This document shows, piece by piece, positions 8,391 through 17,807 of a stretch of 25,519 bases of DNA (positions within the stretch are counted from its first letter, which is position 1; each line of letters opens with the position of its first letter). Below the pieces are notes generated by a model that was not told the origin of the DNA, did no database searches, and was given only the letters and a program-made list of their open reading frames with translations. Source of the stretch: Asterionellopsis glacialis. Taxonomy: Eukaryota > Bacillariophyta > Plagiogrammaphyceae > Rhaphoneidales > Asterionellopsidaceae. A program made the position numbers and the translations under genes. Location of the stretch: positions 1 through 25,519 of the forward strand of contig WKLE02003855.1 of assembly GCA_014885115.2 (NCBI GenBank), in the 5' to 3' direction.

Positions 8391-9576
8391 TTTTGTCTCA
8401 GCTATCCCATTTGCTACATGTATTTGTCAGTATCTAGCTTATGCTTTATACCTCTTCTATTTTTGTTTGCCTGCTTTATAACTCCTTGTTTGTACTACTC
8501 TGCATAGAATTCACTCGTTATTGCACACCATGGACAATGGCACCACAACACATGGTAGTGACGCAGCAAAGCACTTTGATGCACCCTCATTGCTGCCACG
8601 CATTTATTGGTAGTATGAAATGATGATGGTGGGTTGTTGTGTTTTGAGTGTGTCTTGCATATTATTTTGGGCTGTTGTTGTGCTAATGATTTTAGTGTTC
8701 ATGAATGCTGTGCCAATGTCTTTTCATCACATTTTTTTGTTTCTCTAACTATTCTTCTTTTTTATTCTCCAAACTTTATTTTTAAATGCCAAGGAATCTG
8801 CTTCTAACCTGTAAAAATCGTCTATGGGGATGCCCCTAAACATGAAAAAATTACATCTGCTGCTACAAAAAGGGACCAGGATTTCAAGTTTTTACTTTGG
8901 TGCAGTTTTACTTATGTGGGACAGCAGAATTTCCTCCAACCTACCTCAAGAATTGAAAGTTCAGAAAAAGGAAATTGGAGATGGTGAAAAAATCTGGCAA
9001 TTTTGGGTTTGTTGTTAACATGCAAACCTTGAACTTAGGTGGAGTTAGAAAAAAAATGTTTTTCTACTTTGAACCCTACTACTGTACGTAGTATACTACA
9101 AATAAAAAATCAATAATCATCCTTTGAAAAGAATCCTTTCAAACAAATTAATCTAACCAGAATATATGATATAGAATGATCTGTTTTTGTATTTAATTGT
9201 GCATTAGTGGAAGCCAGAACAGAACAACAAGAATAGAAATAAATTTGGAAGGAAAACAAAATAAACGCAAGATATACGTTACCATAACCATAATGCGACA
9301 ACCAACAGGCCAACAAGAACAAAATAAATTCTAATTCTGATATTTATCTATTATTCTGCAAGATGGTTGTGATTGCTTAAACTTCATATGCTTTATTTCA
9401 TCCGTTTGGTGCTGTTTGTTGATTTACAATCAATTTCATGATAATATTTTTTTTTACTTGTCATTTTTTATGCACCTCATGCTTTATGCATGTACTTTCA
9501 AGGTGCCATGTCTATATATAATCCTGATAAATGATTGGGTAATTCGATGCTTGATTGACGTTGTCATCACGTGCAC
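8391..9576. other. AT-rich interval between inverted hairpin copies
   Basis: No transposase or other gene is recognised. All open frames are short. The interval is bounded on the left by the hairpin cluster and on the right by an inverted copy of the same motif. It could be the interior of a non-autonomous element of about 1.2-1.4 kb. Confidence 0.3.
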
Positions 9577-9602
9577 AAAACAAGCACTAAAAGGTGCTCA
9601 TT
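9577..9602 (-). repeat. Inverted copy of the GAGCACCTTTTAGTGCTTG hairpin motif
   Basis: This is the reverse complement of the motif at 8363-8386, with one or two differences: CAAGCACTAAAAGGTGCTCA on the plus strand. A GAAAGAGATTTTCCTG tail follows, the counterpart of the CCTGGAAAAA word seen before the left copies. Confidence 0.65.
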
Positions 9603-10279
9603 GAAAGAGATTTTCCTGACCAAATAGAATTTTAGGAGCGCTCCATTATCGACCAAATTGACCAACACTCTCTAGAAGTACAAATAAAACAGAAAGGAGT
9701 GCTCGAGTAGAGCGCCGATGCTCGCCAGCCGCGCCGCCGCCGCGATTTATGCGGCACTCGTACAGCAGTATTTGGTACGCTATACCTTTTAAAGTACGTA
9801 TTAGTACAGACAGTAGAGAGGACTATTTTAGTGCTGAAAAGTTCTACCGGCCAATCCTACCACCGAGTGCGGCGGAATACTGCAACAACAAGACCTACAG
9901 ATATCGGTAGAAGTATGAGTAGGATATTACTTGGGGGGTAATTCCGACATTTAGGTTACTGCATTTGGAGGAGACTGAAAACTTCCCGCCCTTTTTTTTA
10001 CTCTACCATTGAGAGCAATCACGGGAAAAAAGGTAAATAGAAGAAGTCATTCTGTGCCAGACGGGGCATTACAATCAGTATTCCTTCTGCTTCCATCACC
10101 ATCATTAGTATTTACACGACGAGCACTACACTCTTGTACTCTTCTGATAAACCATTTCCTATAAAGCAATCTCTGACTTGCATTGTCATCTTCTCCATCC
10201 AGCACAAAAGAACACGAGAACTCATATTATCGTCACAAGCAAAGCAAAAGAAAACAAGCAAGTAGCAAACAAGTAGAGT
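9603..10279 (+). promoter_or_regulatory. 5' flank of the 902-aa gene, with a GC-rich patch
   Basis: No gene is seen. A short GC-rich patch (CGCCAGCCGCGCCGCCGCCG, near 9723-9742) stands out in otherwise AT-rich DNA. The final 100 bases before the ATG at 10280 are A-rich with many short AAGCA/AGCAA words, as expected of a 5' UTR. I cannot identify a TATA box or initiator with confidence. Confidence 0.3.
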
Positions 10280-12988
10280 ATGCCACGATTCTCCAATCCC
10301 AGTAATCAAAGTGCTGCATCTTCGTCCATTCCTTTTCATACACGAAAACGAGGACATGGAAGTGGACGAAAGAAAAGAAAGAATAAGAAAAATCCTCCAG
10401 AAGCAGTACAACAAGAACAACAACAGAGTAAATCCAGCAGCGGCAGCAGTGGTGATGATAGCATGGCTGCCTTCTTGGACGACGATGACAAGGAGTCCAG
10501 GCACTACGGCAATAACACTCGTACATCGTACATTGGAGAAGACATTATCAAATGGAAACAAAACCAAGAAAGTAATGCCCCAAAAGACAATGTCATTCCA
10601 TCAACCAAGACGGTTACGACAACTACAGCAAAAACATCCTACGCACCTAAAAAAGTGATCATCAAGGAAAAAGGAAAGATCAACACAGCACTATCTAGTC
10701 CTGAAAAGAACAAGTCTTCGCGTTCATCAGTGGCGCCATTATTATCTAATCATGGTACTATCGATGATGATCTTTCTTCATCTACAATTCTACCACCATC
10801 ATGGATTTCAAATCATACTAACAATCGTGCATTAGCAATTGATACAAGAACACTTCAAACATTCACAGGTGATGCAGCAAGTAAAGCATTTTTAAAACAA
10901 GTGGTTTCCCTGCTTGGTGTATTGTCCAAGCATGGAGCAACACCTAAAATTATTGCATCCTCCTCAACAACGGCATCATCAACCTCAACAACAAAAACAG
11001 GACGCGGTATTAGTCCTCGGCGACAAAGAAGGATTAAGAATTCTTCTGCGTCTCCTTCTTCTCGAGATATCATTGATACAAAAGCTATCGTACTTGAGGA
11101 TGATCCGATGTTAGTAAATGTTCTCACTTCTTCCTTTTTGGGAAGAGCAAGTAAACAGGATGGTGATCCAAGCAATAATGACGTCAATACAAATTTACTT
11201 GATCCTGTTCCTATCCGTGCTCCTTTAAATATAGCTAATTCCAAAAATCGCAAAGCTGTCCATGTACCGAAATCACTTTTGGCCTATGATTCATGGAAAT
11301 TATTTGGTGATTTAGTAGATACCATTGTAGACACAAACAAAAGAAGAAATGCAACCACACAAACAACCAAGATACAAGAGGAAAAGAATCAGTATCCACA
11401 TCCAAACCGTCGTCCACTAGATATAACAATTTTGACAAATGATGTTGCACTTTTTACAGATACAAATAATCAATCTCATACATATGGACTTGAAGAATTT
11501 TGGAAACGAATGGAATCTAAATTTTATACTGACAATAATAATGATTCTATTCGATCTATTGATATCATTGTAGTTGAAACAGGTGTCGATGCAATGCAAC
11601 AAAACAATAATAATCAAGATGATACGGAAAAGAAAAAAAGTGGTCCAAGTCAGGTTGCTGCCGCCGGGGTGGGGTCGTCATCCTCACAAGATTCAAATGG
11701 ATCAAGATCTGCATCATCACCATCTTGTACTGATTCATTATGGGGGGAGAGTAACAATAGTACACAAACGCATGTCATCTGTGTTGCACAATGCATACGA
11801 GAAGTGAAAAGTCAACTTTTGATTTTATCCGAAAGGAAACGATATTCTTCAACATCCTCAACTACTAACAACAATCCAATTCGAATCCAATTGACAACTA
11901 TGGAAAATAATGCAATTGATTATCAAAAATTATTTCGAAATTGGTTAGTACATGCCATGTCGTCCTCATCGGAAGGGAGTGGTAACATACAATTTGATTT
12001 GCCTGAAACTATGGACGGGACACAATGTTCTGTATCACTCGATGCATCGTACAAATTAATGCCCTTTCGACTCAATTCCATATCAACGGGTGGTCTGTTT
12101 ACAGATATGAAATTATTATCACGATCCAAATTTCAAGTTGTACAGCTTGTCCCCGTCACTTCGATTGATGCATCCTTATTGTTTGGTGTACCCATGTCCA
12201 TTCAAGCTGCATTGACTTCGGATTTGCCATCCTATCGTGAAATGCAATTATTGGTACGATGCTTATTCTCGTACTTTGTAGAAAAAGATCTTGCCTTACT
12301 TCTTCGTTCTGTATCAACTGATAATGATACTCATGAGGTTGACCCCCTAAACAGTACTGAACCACCATTGTATCATATGGAAGGTCAAACTTTCATACTC
12401 ATGACAGAGGAATTACCCAATTATCGTCAACAAAATCATGATTCAACAACCATTCAACAACAAAATGACTTGACAAGGTTTTCTGGCATGACATTATCTG
12501 AGAAATGCCAACATTGGAAACCATCCAATGGTGTTCTTTATCGATACGCCACGTCGGAACAGATTTTGCTTGATCGACCTTGCTGTGCTGCGAACACAAC
12601 TCAAGTGGGAGGTAATGACTACGATGAGGATACTGAAACACAATACACGGAATATATTGGTAGTTCTTTAGATTTTTTAGATCGTCATCCTTTATTAAAC
12701 CCAATTTATGTTGGTGCAAAGGAAGCCGATGTACGAACTAGCAGTATGCAACAGCAAATGGACAACAACAACAACACACTACTTGAAGATGTCGGTGCAG
12801 AGAAGAAGATGTCATCTAACAAGAATAAGAACAATTCCGAACCAGAATGGACAGACGACTGTGGAGTAGGAGCACGAGAAAGTCCTTGTAGTAGCCAATC
12901 CTCTCGTGAAGGCAGTACTCAAGAAAACGCGGATGAAACTGACTCAAATACTCATAACAACATGCTGGATGACTTTTATTACACTTGA
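10280..12988 (+). CDS. Large low-complexity protein of unknown function, probably nuclear
   Basis: This is a 902-aa single-exon frame from a clear ATG. I do not recognise the family. The N-terminus is Ser/Gln-rich with a strongly basic stretch at residues 22-38 (TRKRGHGSGRKKRKNKK) that could be a nuclear localisation signal, followed by Asp-rich sequence. More ordered blocks alternate with Asn/Ser/Thr-rich linkers. These blocks include NRALAIDTRTLQTFTGDAAS, a KSLLAYDSWKLFGDLVDTIV segment, RPLDITILTNDVALFTD, and a longer run containing QCIREVKSQLLILSERKR and FQVVQLVPVTSIDASLLFGV. The C-terminal 150 residues are Asn/Gln/Asp/Glu-rich and look disordered. No signal peptide, membrane segment or catalytic motif is seen. 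It is convergent with the dioxygenase gene, 223 bases from its stop. It is probably a lineage-specific protein; the ordered blocks should decide any distant homology. Confidence 0.8.
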   Translation: MPRFSNPSNQSAASSSIPFHTRKRGHGSGRKKRKNKKNPPEAVQQEQQQSKSSSGSSGDDSMAAFLDDDDKESRHYGNNTRTSYIGEDIIKWKQNQESNAPKDNVIPSTKTVTTTTAKTSYAPKKVIIKEKGKINTALSSPEKNKSSRSSVAPLLSNHGTIDDDLSSSTILPPSWISNHTNNRALAIDTRTLQTFTGDAASKAFLKQVVSLLGVLSKHGATPKIIASSSTTASSTSTTKTGRGISPRRQRRIKNSSASPSSRDIIDTKAIVLEDDPMLVNVLTSSFLGRASKQDGDPSNNDVNTNLLDPVPIRAPLNIANSKNRKAVHVPKSLLAYDSWKLFGDLVDTIVDTNKRRNATTQTTKIQEEKNQYPHPNRRPLDITILTNDVALFTDTNNQSHTYGLEEFWKRMESKFYTDNNNDSIRSIDIIVVETGVDAMQQNNNNQDDTEKKKSGPSQVAAAGVGSSSSQDSNGSRSASSPSCTDSLWGESNNSTQTHVICVAQCIREVKSQLLILSERKRYSSTSSTTNNNPIRIQLTTMENNAIDYQKLFRNWLVHAMSSSSEGSGNIQFDLPETMDGTQCSVSLDASYKLMPFRLNSISTGGLFTDMKLLSRSKFQVVQLVPVTSIDASLLFGVPMSIQAALTSDLPSYREMQLLVRCLFSYFVEKDLALLLRSVSTDNDTHEVDPLNSTEPPLYHMEGQTFILMTEELPNYRQQNHDSTTIQQQNDLTRFSGMTLSEKCQHWKPSNGVLYRYATSEQILLDRPCCAANTTQVGGNDYDEDTETQYTEYIGSSLDFLDRHPLLNPIYVGAKEADVRTSSMQQQMDNNNNTLLEDVGAEKKMSSNKNKNNSEPEWTDDCGVGARESPCSSQSSREGSTQENADETDSNTHNNMLDDFYYT

Positions 12989-13211
12989 GAAGTAGTGGTC
13001 GTATGATGAATACTGTGGAGATCATACGGGTAAAGCTGCCATCAAAATGTGATTGTGTTTTGGTGTGTTTTAAAAGGAACACAACAACTCAGAATCAAAG
13101 AAAGAAAATATGCAATAAGTGTCATTACTCATACGCACAAAATAGACATGAACACAGCTATGACTTTAATCTTGTGTACTTTTATCGGTTTCGTCCGTAA
13201 CTATGAGGTGT

Positions 13212-14420
13212 TTAAGTTCCTTGCAACAAGGGTCGGAACTTTTCTACACTAAATGGTTCATGAAAGTTGGCCATTTTAGAAAACTCTGTTTGTTTTTGAA
13301 TATGATCTGACTCTTTTCTGTTTTCTTCTCCATCTGCTGTGGCAAAATCAGATATTTGAATTTCTACGCCTAGATCTGTAAGATCACCTGCAAAACGTAC
13401 TGCTCGGAAATATCCCCACAGACATGGTTTGTATTTTGGTATCATGGCACTTTCGTTTTCGTCTGCGGTCTTCAATGGTTCTACGAATGTAGAGTATCCT
13501 GGATTATAAAAGAAGGGTGCTGAATACCGTACCTTGACTGGATCAGTTTTAACCCGGTGTAAGGGAGCCTTGTATTTACCATTGGACCATATCATAGCCA
13601 TATCACCAGTATTGATCGTTAAAGCGCCAGGAACAGGTTTCACAGTTACCCAATCCATGTCTTCAAAGGCAACATTCTCATTGTCGGATGTGTGTCGTGC
13701 CACTTGAAGAGAATGACAAAAATCATCTTGTACCAGAACAGTCAAAAATCCTGCGTCTTTATGAGGTGAGATCCCCAGCGGATGTGGTCCATCAGTTTCT
13801 ATAGTAGATGGACAAATTGGATAGTAATTCATTCTCAAATATGATGTATGATATCGCCTAAGAGACTCCAACAAGGAAGATTCGTCTTTATTGTTTTGGT
13901 TATTGTCGGTTTCTTCATTGACACCTAAGCCCTGAGCCATCAAAATTGCTAGTTCATCGGACAACTTTGAACAAGCTTCAAAGTATTTGACAATGGTAGG
14001 TCGAAAGTTGGGTAAGTCTTTTATATTTGGAAATTTATTAAACCCATCAAGGCATGCATTTTCTTGGCTGTTGTCTGCTATAGACCAATCTCTTGATCCT
14101 GGAACTCCAATATCAATTGCCTCCTTCCAATCTCGCCGTTGTTTGGTTAATTCATCATCAAAGAACCCTCTTGCATTACTTTCATTACGTTTGTATCGTA
14201 TTTTTTCTTCGTGCGGAAGGTCAAAGTAACACTTCATTTGTGTTCGGAATTCCTCTATTAACTCGAGTGGGATACCATGGTTCATAATTTGAAAGAAACC
14301 AAATGTCGAACAGGCATTCGAAATATTTTCCACCAAGTTCCCTTGATTCAAGTCCTTCATATCAATAACAGGCACACCATTATCATCTACAACGACTGGG
14401 ATAACATTATCGTCAGTCAT
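13212..14420 (-). CDS. 2-oxoglutarate/Fe(II)-dependent dioxygenase (isopenicillin N synthase-like)
   Basis: The 402-aa product starts at the ATG read from 14418-14420 and ends in TAA. Residues 17-60 hold the N-terminal DIOX_N pattern with VPVID and GFFQIMNHGIP. The C-terminal 2OG-FeII oxygenase core has the iron ligands His220 and Asp222 (GISPHKDAGFLTVL) and His288 (APLHRV). The 2-oxoglutarate-binding Arg-x-Ser is Arg298-Ser300 (VRYSAPFF). All expected catalytic residues are present. The length is slightly above the usual 320-370 because of an Asn/Glu-rich loop near 168-186 and a C-terminal extension of about 50 residues. There is no targeting signal, so it is probably cytosolic. The family covers ACC oxidase, gibberellin oxidases and many unassigned enzymes; the substrate cannot be told from sequence. 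It diverges from the GDSL-hydrolase gene. Confidence 0.92.
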   Translation of the reverse strand: MTDDNVIPVVVDDNGVPVIDMKDLNQGNLVENISNACSTFGFFQIMNHGIPLELIEEFRTQMKCYFDLPHEEKIRYKRNESNARGFFDDELTKQRRDWKEAIDIGVPGSRDWSIADNSQENACLDGFNKFPNIKDLPNFRPTIVKYFEACSKLSDELAILMAQGLGVNEETDNNQNNKDESSLLESLRRYHTSYLRMNYYPICPSTIETDGPHPLGISPHKDAGFLTVLVQDDFCHSLQVARHTSDNENVAFEDMDWVTVKPVPGALTINTGDMAMIWSNGKYKAPLHRVKTDPVKVRYSAPFFYNPGYSTFVEPLKTADENESAMIPKYKPCLWGYFRAVRFAGDLTDLGVEIQISDFATADGEENRKESDHIQKQTEFSKMANFHEPFSVEKFRPLLQGT

Positions 14421-15148
14421 CTTTTCGTATTTTACTTATTTCGAGAGAATGAGATAGAAAATAACAAATTCGCGTTCTCTAGTGATCCAGATTTTATTGG
14501 CGGTTTTCAGTTGTGTTTCTCTGACTCGTGGCGGTAAATGTAGCAACTCGTTTGATGTCCTGGTTTCACCTACTGAAGTGAGAGTGTTCATGTTGTAAGA
14601 TCCACATGGGAAAGAGGGAGAGAGAAAAGAAAGGGCGAGAAAAAAAATGAAGTGAGACTTGTCCGAATCCGAACCTGTAAATACATACAGACAGACTGAC
14701 AGTGTCCCTCCTTCCATCAGTATTCAAGTATTGTACTGCCTGTCTATATGTGCGTAAAGAGTCAATAGGTCTACACGTACGTGTACTCGTAATCTCTCTG
14801 GAGGGAGAGTTTTTACAATACATCATTCCGTTGGACTGTGTACGAATGACAACTCGAACTAGAAAAATAATGGGAACCCCACAAGCAAGCATGCCGGTAC
14901 CCAGATACATGTAATACCTGAAGGATACGATTCAGACGTCTCCCTCGCGAGAACTCTTGTTCGAGAAGATTCGACCGAGGGTCCTTTACCGTGGAGTCGT
15001 TGATGGCGCCGACGAACAGATTGGTTGCAAGATACAGAACAAATATCCAACATCAACGATTGGCAACTATTGAAACACATTGCAGCTATTCCATATATTT
15101 GCACCATTGCGTCTAAAATCTATTGTCATCGAAATATTCACAACGATA
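14421..15148. promoter_or_regulatory. Divergent promoter region, dioxygenase / GDSL hydrolase
   Basis: This is the 728-base spacer between two divergent starts and holds no credible gene. It has a 12-base perfect palindrome ACACGTACGTGT at 14773-14784 with an ACGTG core as in bZIP sites, CT/GA-rich tracts near 14605-14645, and a CCGGTACC-like word near 14893. A function as shared promoter is inferred from gene layout. Confidence 0.4.
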
Positions 15149-16702
15149 ATGATGTTATTCAACCCCTCTTTCTCCTCATCTCATGAGTTGCTTTACTTGT
15201 CATCGGTGTCCTTCTTGTCGTCAGTTGCGGTGTCAGTGGGACAACTCGATGATCACTTTGGTCGCCCACTATCAGCATCTACTCAGAGTCATCTTCTTGC
15301 CAACAACCGGGCAAGTATGATTTCTGTAGTACCCTTGATTGAAGCTACAATGAAGATTGGTGAAAATGCTTTTGCAGCTGCCTTCCTAATTGCTTTTATT
15401 CAGGCAGGAGTAGCTATTTATCAGTATAGGACAAATCCTCAAGGTGAACTAATGGTTCCACCAGGATTAACATGGGGAGTTGAGACACCGACAAGTGCCA
15501 TAGATATAATTATCTTTCAAGAGGATTCAGTAGTAGAGTCTATGATAGGCCCTGAGGGAGTAGATGATACTGAACTCAAAGGACTATCGATCTCAAAATC
15601 GGATATCCGATCAATGTACAAACGACCATTGAGTGTCCTGAACAAGTGGATGGTTCTATTATTACCATGGATATGGCAACATGTAAACTATGCTTTGACG
15701 CGCGGAGGTCATTTCTTTCACATTGGTTTTATTTACAGTCTTGTTTCGGTACTTAGTATTCGAACGAAAAAGTACAAGGAATCACATTATCGTCAGTTTC
15801 TAGATGGAAATTCAGTTCCTGACGAACAGTTCCATGCTGATAAAGCAGCCATGAATGCGGAACAGACGCAAAAGGTAGTGACAATTGGAGATTCCTTAGC
15901 TGTTGGACTCGGGTGTATTGACGTGTTTGATACCAACAAAAATCAAACAATGCCAATAATGAGATTAGAAAGGTTGTCACGTGATGAGAACCATGAAAAA
16001 TTAGGACTTTCAGATGGACCTGCCTTCCCCAGGGTACTTGCTCAGACTCTAGCTAAAAAATTAAAAAGAAGAATATTTTGGAGAAGTGCTGGAGTAGATG
16101 GTGGAACAGTGCAGGATATTCGAAAACATTGCATCGGAGTTGTGAAAGAAGAAGCAGACAAAGGTCATGCACCGGATATTGTTGTGGTCTTATGCGGTAT
16201 GAATGATCTGAAGAGGTTTGTTGGAAATCCTTTGAAAGCAAACTCTGCTGGTGATTTCCAAAATGATCTATTAGCCCTAATTGCAGACATTCGTCAAAAT
16301 GCTCCAGGATGCAAGATCATCCTCCCCTCTATGCCAACACAAACATTTCGTCGTAACAGCATGATGAATATTTTCCCTTTGGCTTTGTTCCTTGATACTG
16401 TTGTGAGTTTATGGGACTCTCAAAAAAAGATTGTAGCAGAAATGTTATCACCTGATGTAATTTACACACAACTGTCTGCTGCAGATATATTTGATTGGTA
16501 CAGCAATAAAAATGATGTTAGAGATGGTGAATTGCCAATGTTGATCTCTGCTGATGGGGTTCATCCCAACCGTAGATGTTACGCGTATTGGGCAAAGGCG
16601 GTAGGAAATCAAATTTGTCAAGATATGTTTACTGAGGAGAATGATGAAGCACAAGAAGGAGATCATACCGGTAAATCCTCTGCAAGATTCCGTGACTCAT
16701 AA
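15149..16702 (+). CDS. Membrane-anchored SGNH/GDSL hydrolase
   Basis: The start chosen is ATG 15149 (a second ATG follows directly); the frame extends upstream only to a TTG. The 517-aa product begins with a hydrophobic stretch and has further membrane-like segments at about 70-91, 167-179 and 189-203. The C-terminal half is a SGNH hydrolase. Block I is VTIGDSLAVGLG (Ser249 nucleophile), block II the Gly of SAGVDGGT (about 315), block III CGMNDLKR (Asn352), and block V DGVHPN (Asp469, His472). All four catalytic blocks are present, so esterase or lipase activity is likely. The substrate is unknown; in other organisms relatives act on acyl lipids, sugars or cell-wall esters. The unusual part is the roughly 240-residue membrane-bearing N-terminal region. 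The catalytic domain should sit at a membrane surface, but I cannot tell on which side. Confidence 0.88.
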   Translation: MMLFNPSFSSSHELLYLSSVSFLSSVAVSVGQLDDHFGRPLSASTQSHLLANNRASMISVVPLIEATMKIGENAFAAAFLIAFIQAGVAIYQYRTNPQGELMVPPGLTWGVETPTSAIDIIIFQEDSVVESMIGPEGVDDTELKGLSISKSDIRSMYKRPLSVLNKWMVLLLPWIWQHVNYALTRGGHFFHIGFIYSLVSVLSIRTKKYKESHYRQFLDGNSVPDEQFHADKAAMNAEQTQKVVTIGDSLAVGLGCIDVFDTNKNQTMPIMRLERLSRDENHEKLGLSDGPAFPRVLAQTLAKKLKRRIFWRSAGVDGGTVQDIRKHCIGVVKEEADKGHAPDIVVVLCGMNDLKRFVGNPLKANSAGDFQNDLLALIADIRQNAPGCKIILPSMPTQTFRRNSMMNIFPLALFLDTVVSLWDSQKKIVAEMLSPDVIYTQLSAADIFDWYSNKNDVRDGELPMLISADGVHPNRRCYAYWAKAVGNQICQDMFTEENDEAQEGDHTGKSSARFRDS

Positions 16703-17005
16703 TTTTGAAAAGATTTTTGAAAAGATTTTGTCTGCATTCTCCACCTACTCTGTAAAAAATAAGGTATTTGTCGTTCTTTGAATACAAAATTCTACTAAAT
16801 TTTGTATATGAATATACTGAAAACCAGGTATTTAAAAATAATCAGTTTTTGTTGCCTGGGCATACGTGGTCACCAACCTAACGGTTCCCCACGCCATTTC
16901 CACACATATTAAACATCATTTAAATAGATTTTTTTGTTGTCGGTGCGATGAACTCCGACTAATCGTGAGAGCATTGTTTCCCTTTCAGTCTTGTGAGCAC
17001 ACACG
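16703..17005. other. Spacer between GDSL hydrolase and SRPBCC genes, with hairpin
   Basis: Just after the stop codon a GAAAAGATTTT word is repeated twice. A perfect hairpin lies at 16782-16807. The last 150 bases should contain the promoter of the SRPBCC gene. No further gene is seen. Confidence 0.4.
16782..16807. repeat. Perfect hairpin downstream of the GDSL hydrolase gene
   Basis: ATACAAAATT (16782-16791), loop CTACTA, and AATTTTGTAT (16798-16807) form 10-base perfect arms. It lies 80 bases after the stop, within the expected 3' UTR. It may affect 3' end formation or be chance in AT-rich DNA. Confidence 0.5.
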
Positions 17006-17737
17006 ATGGTTGAAAGAGAGTCGAAAGGTTTGATTCTATTAGCTCTTTTTGGATTATTGCTTACATGTGAAGCCTGGGCAGCTCCACCTTCGTCGCTAGC
17101 CAAAGTGCCTCATATTCTCAATCGTCGGAATTCTTGTCAACGTCTTGAGCGTTCCAGTTCCAGCTCAAGCCTCCTCAAGGCAGATGCAGATGAACATAAT
17201 GTTGATGTATCCCTTGAAGATGACGATGTAGTAGAAAAGCTTTCGAAACGAGAAATTGTCGTTTCGACATCATTAGAAATGCCATTTTCTGCCGAGATTG
17301 CATTTGATGCGTTTTCCAATTTAGAAAGACAGCCATCATGGTCAAATTGGCTCAAATCTGTCGAATATATAGACCCGGCAAAGGGAGAGGATGGAAATGA
17401 TGTAAAATTTGGATCAAGAGAAACCAAGTGGACTGTAGGATTTCGCGGCATTTCATTCTCGTGGAATTCCATAAGTACACGCTTAGAAAGACCACGATTG
17501 ATCGAATGGGAAAGTACATCTGGAATGAAAAATCGAGGACAAGTTATATTCGATGCAAACTCAGACGGGACAAGTACCGATATGACACTTAAAATGACGT
17601 TTGTCACACCTCGATTCGCTGCTGCTATCTTTCGAAGATCTGGCAAAATTGCTACCTTTGTGGAAAACAAAATGTTAAAATCGACTTTGGTCAACTTCTG
17701 CGACGTCGTGATGGCTGAAGATATACAACGAAGATAA
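17006..17737 (+). CDS. SRPBCC (START-like/polyketide cyclase) domain protein, probably plastid-targeted
   Basis: The 243-aa product has a signal peptide (hydrophobic core at residues 9-20, LILLALFGLLLT) and a predicted cleavage CEA|WAAP. This resembles the diatom plastid ASA|FAP motif with Trp at the +1 position, where aromatic residues are accepted. A Ser- and Arg-rich stretch (residues 39-57) follows, like a transit peptide. Residues about 83-235 read as a SRPBCC fold. They include a PFSAEIAFDAFSNLERQPSW segment, a beta-rich middle, and a C-terminal helix (ENKMLKSTLVNFCDVV). This fits the polyketide-cyclase/dehydrase family (COQ10/START-like), a fold that binds hydrophobic ligands. No specific ligand can be inferred. 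Targeting is inferred from motif and composition only. Its 3' end is 70 bases from the 3' end of the convergent helicase gene. Confidence 0.82.
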   Translation: MVERESKGLILLALFGLLLTCEAWAAPPSSLAKVPHILNRRNSCQRLERSSSSSSLLKADADEHNVDVSLEDDDVVEKLSKREIVVSTSLEMPFSAEIAFDAFSNLERQPSWSNWLKSVEYIDPAKGEDGNDVKFGSRETKWTVGFRGISFSWNSISTRLERPRLIEWESTSGMKNRGQVIFDANSDGTSTDMTLKMTFVTPRFAAAIFRRSGKIATFVENKMLKSTLVNFCDVVMAEDIQRR

Positions 17738-17807
17738 CATTTTTAGTCAAGTTACTTTAGATATATGTCTTGAAGTCTTCCACTATTTATTGAATAGTTT
17801 ATATACC

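Noticed and set aside
10112..10567. 151-codon minus-strand open frame over the start of the 902-aa gene
   Set aside because: It is the antisense of codon-biased Asn/Ser/Gln repeats in the real gene and has no family features.
15080..15148. Upstream extension of the GDSL hydrolase to a TTG
   Set aside because: TTG starts are very rare in nuclear genes of eukaryotes, and the ATG at 15149 lies directly before the hydrophobic N-terminus.
17137..17694. 185-codon minus-strand open frame opposite the SRPBCC gene
   Set aside because: Exact shadow of the plus-strand gene, which has a signal peptide and a recognisable fold.
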